This document shows positions 60,380 to 64,000 of a stretch of DNA of 64,000 nt, one piece after another. The translations under genes and the position numbers were made by a program. This DNA is from Juglans regia (Eukaryota; Streptophyta; Magnoliopsida; Fagales; Juglandaceae). The notes beneath the pieces are model-generated. The model searched no databases, was not told the origin of the DNA, and worked only from the letters and a program-made list of their open reading frames with translations. How positions within the stretch are numbered: the first letter of the stretch is position 1; each line of letters opens with the position of its first letter. The stretch spans positions 19,791,370-19,855,369 of the forward strand of contig NC_049904.1 of the NCBI RefSeq assembly GCF_001411555.2, in the 5' to 3' direction.

Positions 60380-61045
60380 CAAACACACCGATAAAACAAC
60401 AGTAATTAGGGAATCAACAATCCCGTACTCAAGGGTGGATACTAGATCGCACAAATCTGGCCAGTCATAGGATGCAACCGTTACTAGTCATATGTTTAAG
60501 TTGGTCAAAGTTATTTTAATGAATCACTTTTGCCTTAATAGGCATAGAATGCATACAAATCATAAAAGAGATATTTGTAATTGTAAATTGTATAATTACT
60601 GTGTAATTATTTAAAAAAAAATATGGGACTCACATGAAAAATAATAATTTTTTTAATAGTAGATTTCACTCTTTTTCAAAACGATTATATGACGTTTACG
60701 TACTTTGTAAAATTATTATTTTTAACCATTTTTAAAATGATTATATGTAACCATTTTTATTAATTTTTTACACATTTTTAGAATAAAATTTATTTTTTTA
60801 TAAAAACTTATACGAGACTTATTATATATTTAAAATTTCTACAAATAATTTCTCTATTTGTTGTTATTGTTCAAGATCATTAGAGACGTCACAAAAAAGG
60901 TGTAAAAGTGATTTTTTTACATAGTTTTTGAGCTAATAAGTGGCGTGTGGGGGCCTCATGCTCATGGCAGATTATCTCCATATTTTAGGTGGTAGTGGAT
61001 ATGATGGCATAGCTGTACCAACTAGCGAGCATTTGTGGGTGTATT
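60380..61045. repeat. Segmental duplication, derived copy (second part), and flank
   Basis: 60380 to about 60680 continues the aquaporin flank (AACAGTAATTAGGGAATCAA), lacking the segment equal to about 40735-40905. It includes one short inverted-repeat element (60570-60735). The remaining bases to 61045 hold nothing recognisable. Confidence 0.7.
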
Positions 61046-61170
61046 CACTACAACACAATTGCTTTTTAGTGACGGTTGAGAAATTGTGACAGTCCCTAGA
61101 CCGTCACTAAAAGGCATTTTCTGTGACAGTTTTTGGAAACCGTCACTAAAGATAGAATAAGATTTTTTTA

Positions 61171-61345
61171 CATTCGAACGTATGAGAAATATGCGTTCGA
61201 ACGTCACATATACGTTCGAACGTTATGTCTGTTTACGTTGGAACGTAAAATGTTTTGGCGCAACCGTTCGAATGTTATTAATTTTACGTTCGAACGTAAA
61301 ATGTTTGCACCAATGTTCGAACGTTAAGTAATAACATTCGAATAT
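61171..61345. repeat. Subterminal palindrome array, left (8 copies)
   Basis: Degenerate ACGTTCGAACGT begins at 61171, 61193, 61212, 61235, 61264, 61286, 61313 and 61334, spaced 19-29 bp. Copies at 61212 and 61286 are perfect. They lie about 125-300 bp inside the CACTA end, where transposase-type proteins bind in known En/Spm elements. Confidence 0.85.
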
Positions 61346-61645
61346 TGTAAATTTAAATTAAATGACTTTAATTTAAAAATTATGTATTTTTATTGTGCAT
61401 AATTTGTGAACAAGTCTAAAAAATTGAATTGTATATATTTATATATACACACTTTGTAATATATAAATATATATTATTGATTTATATATATTTGAAATGC
61501 AGTGATTTAGTATTAAAGTTGAAAACTATAACATCAAAGAAGATTAAAAATTGAAATGAAAAAACGATAAAAATATTCCATAATATTTTTCGTTACAAAT
61601 ATTAAAAATAAAATACAAAAATTGATAGAACGTAGTAAACAACAG
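61346..61645. other. AT-rich spacer inside the CACTA-like element
   Basis: I see no gene or repeat beyond TATATATTTATATATAC-like runs near 61431-61490. It may hold the 3' untranslated region of the adjacent minus-strand ORF. Confidence 0.4.
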
Positions 61646-62830
61646 TCAGATGATAACGTTATCCGCAAAAGTCGAACTCCGTACTTCCTCAGTCAAGGTA
61701 TCAACCTTGTCGTTGAGGATAGTTACACGATGGGTGAGTTCGGCAACAGACGCCGATATAGCCTCGAGCGATCGATCGATCTTATGATCAATATGCGCAG
61801 TCAGCTGTGAGATGACCGCATCAACCCAAGCAGGCCGCACATCTCCTGCAGATGTACTCGGCGTATGCTGACTACTACTCCCGACATGACCTGGCTCAGG
61901 CTGCGTCGGAGGAACTAGATCCTCTACAGGGGGTGGCTGACGTCCCCTCGCCTGTCCAATGCTACGCCGATGCGTGGTCATGTCGAGGGGGCTCATCTGA
62001 TCTTTGACCCGCTCCTCTGGCTGGGTCGGCACTCCCCGTGCAAGTAATAGTCGGCTGATGAGGACACCATATGGGAGATTATCCGTGGAGACGATGCTCG
62101 CCTCGTAACGGATCCTCTCAAAAATGTGCAGTGGCAAATCTATAGGATCTCCACGTGCCACTCGTATCAAAAATTGTGCCCGAAGCCGACTAAATGTGGT
62201 TTTATGAGCCACAGGATCGACATTTGTTGCAACAATAAGGTGCAACATGCGGAAGAAATGCAGCAGATGGTTCTGGTTGAAGGCGTTCTTCCGCTCGATC
62301 TGCATGCGATCCCTCCCGGTGAGGATGTAGAAATCTTCGTCTCGGTCATCATCCCGAGCCTCGACGCCAGTATCCTCATCCTCTGACTGGCCTGCATCAT
62401 CGGCTGATGCTGGCTCACATCCCCGGCCAGTAGATGATGCAGAAGTGCCTACATCCTCACGGGGTGTTGAGTGTGTAAATGTCTGAGCACCTCGATGAAT
62501 CCCGATGTGCTCGCCGATGACATCTGCCGATACCTCAATGGAAACACCGCGTACAGTCACGGTGTGAGAGGATGCATCCGGAGGCATGTCACACATCCCC
62601 ATATAGAATTCTTGAACCATTGAGGGGTATACCTTCCCCCTCAATGTGCAGATATTTCCCCAGCCTCTACTGAGGAAAACATCTCTTAGGTTCGTCTGCT
62701 GCCAACAGAGTTCGTCGAACTCATTAATTAAGACCTCTCTCTCTACCATAACAGTACGAGCTCCGATACGGGCAGTGTCCGACGTGGCTCCTTCCCTCCC
62801 TCGTTTTCGTGTATGCAGTGGAAGAGCCAT
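61646..62830 (-). CDS. 394 aa transposon-associated protein, putative plant transposon family
   Basis: Single uninterrupted frame from ATG 62830 (MALPLHTRKRGREGATSD). Residues about 35-110 read FDELCWQQTNLRDVFLSRGW, then LRGKVYPSMVQEFYMGM and VTVRGVSIEVSADVIGEHIG. This matches my memory of the 'putative plant transposon protein' family (RGW...Y..LV.EFY....VRG..I). An acidic linker (QSEDEDTGVEARDDDRDEDF) follows. The second half has HKTTFSRLRAQFLIRVARGD and LPYGVLISRLLLARG, a Pro-rich stretch and a C-terminal coiled coil (VAELTHRVTILNDKVDTLTE). There is no DDE core. The frame is clean, unlike every retroelement frame here, and its GC content is higher. The promoter side carries the larger palindrome array. 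Function unknown. Confidence 0.7.
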   Translation of the reverse strand: MALPLHTRKRGREGATSDTARIGARTVMVEREVLINEFDELCWQQTNLRDVFLSRGWGNICTLRGKVYPSMVQEFYMGMCDMPPDASSHTVTVRGVSIEVSADVIGEHIGIHRGAQTFTHSTPREDVGTSASSTGRGCEPASADDAGQSEDEDTGVEARDDDRDEDFYILTGRDRMQIERKNAFNQNHLLHFFRMLHLIVATNVDPVAHKTTFSRLRAQFLIRVARGDPIDLPLHIFERIRYEASIVSTDNLPYGVLISRLLLARGVPTQPEERVKDQMSPLDMTTHRRSIGQARGRQPPPVEDLVPPTQPEPGHVGSSSQHTPSTSAGDVRPAWVDAVISQLTAHIDHKIDRSLEAISASVAELTHRVTILNDKVDTLTEEVRSSTFADNVII

Positions 62831-62909
62831 ATCCTGAAAATAGAAAAGGAAAAAAAAATTATTTAGAATAATGCATTTTTTTGTATTAATTTTAAGATGC
62901 TCTGGATTA

Positions 62910-63361
62910 ACGTTCGAACGTTTTATCTTTAACGTTCGAACGTTAAAGATAAAAACGTTCGGACGTTAACTTATACGTTCGCACGTAAAATAATGTAAAT
63001 AAATTTACGTTCAAACGTAAAACAAATACGTTCGAATGTACAGATGTACGTTCGAACATAAGCAGTAAACAAATACGTTCGAATTTAAGTTCGAACGTAT
63101 TTGTTTTACGTGTGAACGTAAATATGAACGTCCGAACGTCGAAGCATGAATAATGTAGAAAATCACTACGTTCGGATGTTATAATTAAACGTCCGACCGT
63201 ATGTGATTTACGTGCGAAAGTAAATATTAACGTTCGAACGTATGTCGTTTAATAATATTCACGTCCGAATGTAAGACGATTAACGTTCGAACGTGGAAGC
63301 CGTAACGGCTCGGTAATTTAAACGTCGTACGTTCGAATGTCTTGGTGAAACGTTCGAACGT
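62910..63361. repeat. Palindrome array, right (about 19 copies)
   Basis: Copies of ACGTTCGAACGT or one- to three-base variants start near 62910, 62932, 62955, 62975, 63007, 63028, 63048, 63075, 63088, 63108, 63128, 63168, 63189, 63210, 63230, 63261, 63283, 63329 and 63350. The array ends 80 bp upstream of the minus-strand ORF's start codon, so it overlaps its likely promoter. Confidence 0.85.
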
Positions 63362-63753
63362 TTCGACGCAGAATGGCTGAGTCGACTCAGCCATTATTGA
63401 AATCTCGAAAATTTCTCTACAAGGGTCTAAATGCCGAAATGTCACCATGTAAATGAAGTATACACTTCAAGAAACATTTCTACGGTGACTATTCGGCCAA
63501 TGACTGGTCGTGGTGGCCGGAAAATGAAGTTGAAAATCCGGTAATATTTATCCGGTTTTAAACCAAACTCAATCCAAATGTCAATCTAAATCTCAATAAA
63601 ATACATGTTATTTGCATAAAAGATGAATGCCTACCTTTTAGTGACGGTTGTGGCGGAGTTGACGGCGGCGGTGGCGGCGGCAAATAACGGAGAAGACGAT
63701 GGATACGGGCAGGGAAATGCGTTTCGACGTTCGGTTTTGGCCTTATATACATA
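63362..63753. other. Spacer with a second TTTTAGTGACGGTTG word
   Basis: TTTTAGTGACGGTTG at about 63636-63650 repeats the left terminal region, followed by a GGCGGC-rich stretch. Minus-strand frames here (for example 63558-63860) end in a Pro run and show no domain. Confidence 0.4.
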
Positions 63754-63790
63754 GAACGTTCGAACGTACTTATTATTACGTTCGAACGTT
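63754..63790. repeat. Two further ACGTTCGAACGT palindromes
   Basis: Perfect copies at about 63754 and 63779, separated from the main array by about 400 bp. Confidence 0.8.
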
Positions 63791-63920
63791 TGTCAATATA
63801 ATATATTATATTATAAATGTTTAAGTTATATATTAGGATGTTATATAATATTATTGACAATTAGATTATTGGTTTTTTTGTGAGTGCTTCTTATATTTAT
63901 AAAGTTTAGCAATATATAAA

Positions 63921-63969
63921 ATCCGCTCCGACTCCGACTCCGACTTGTCGGAGCGGAGTCGGATCGGAT
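63921..63969. repeat. GC-rich hairpin of CCGACT units
   Basis: The left arm (ATCCGCTCCGACTCCGACTC...) pairs with the right arm (GTCGGAGCGGAGTCGGATCG...) across a two-base loop, arms of 23-24 bases with few mismatches. It is followed by a T-rich run. Similar CTCCGACT hairpins are dispersed in plant genomes; no termini were seen. Confidence 0.55.
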
Positions 63970-64000
63970 TTTTTTATTATTTTTTTTATCTTTTTTAACT

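Larger units (their letters stand above)
61046..64000. mobile_element. CACTA-type transposon end with palindrome arrays (runs past the window)
   Basis: The left end reads CACTACAACACAATTGC followed by TTTTTAGTGACGGTTG; CACTA is the hallmark of En/Spm elements. Relatives of TAGTGACGGTT recur inverted at 61099-61110 and 61137-61150, as in subterminal regions. ATT precedes the end, a candidate 3 bp target site. About 29 degenerate copies of ACGTTCGAACGT lie in two arrays on either side of a 394 aa ORF. No second terminus was found, so the right boundary is unknown and the last part may not belong to the element. Confidence 0.65.

Noticed and set aside
61171..63361. Regularly spaced palindromes as a CRISPR array
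   Set aside because: The units are 12 bp, degenerate, spaced 19-40 bp with AT-rich non-unique spacers, in a plant genome. They fit transposon subterminal repeats.

Overview
This window is from a nuclear plant genome. It has split genes with GT-AG introns, long AT-rich intergenic DNA, many nested LTR retrotransposons and many short inverted-repeat elements. The genes are a NOD26-like aquaporin, a subfamily-XII-type LRR receptor kinase and an SCP-type HAD phosphatase, which fit a dicot. A dispersed GATGAGATG-bearing element recurs at least six times and resembles repeats I associate with walnut relatives (Fagales, Juglandaceae). That placement is inference and was not checked.

Layout. 1-2989 is AT-rich intergenic DNA. 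2990-7185 is a tandem array of a TRIM-like miniature retroelement (five short LTRs, four internal domains, minus orientation), split by a gag-only Ty1/copia derivative (3205-6416). 7544-14171 is a decayed plus-strand Ty1/copia element carrying a MITE and a 1.3 kb insertion in its 3' LTR. 14338-20323 is a minus-strand Ty1/copia element with both LTRs. 21196-22059 (minus) is a single-exon HAD/SCP-like phosphatase with one in-frame TGA. 24641-26430 is a 0.9 kb tandem duplication in non-coding DNA. 27628-33112 is a minus-strand Ty3/gypsy element that lost most of pol but keeps an antisense extra ORF with the putative gypsy-type transposon domain, as described for the Tat lineage.

37103-39129 is an intact five-exon NIP1-type aquaporin (279 aa). 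43333-47372 (minus) is a four-exon LRR receptor kinase (1084 aa, joined frame open) with Asn in place of the DFG Asp. 48200-50523, continuing after an insertion at 60380, is a partial duplicate of the aquaporin locus lacking exons 1-2. The insertion is a Ty3/gypsy chromovirus (50524-60379; two 549 bp LTRs; 5 bp target duplication CAAAC). Its RT core is replaced by a 5' fragment of another LTR element with a 2.2 kb LTR (53210 to about 57860). From 61046 to the window end lies one end of a CACTA-type transposon, with about 29 degenerate copies of the 12 bp palindrome ACGTTCGAACGT around a 394 aa ORF.

Only two genes look functional: the aquaporin and, structurally, the receptor kinase. The phosphatase is broken by one nonsense codon. 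The most unusual structures are the palindrome arrays of the CACTA-like element, the tandem TRIM array, the antisense ORF of the Tat-like element, and the duplicated aquaporin locus around the receptor kinase.
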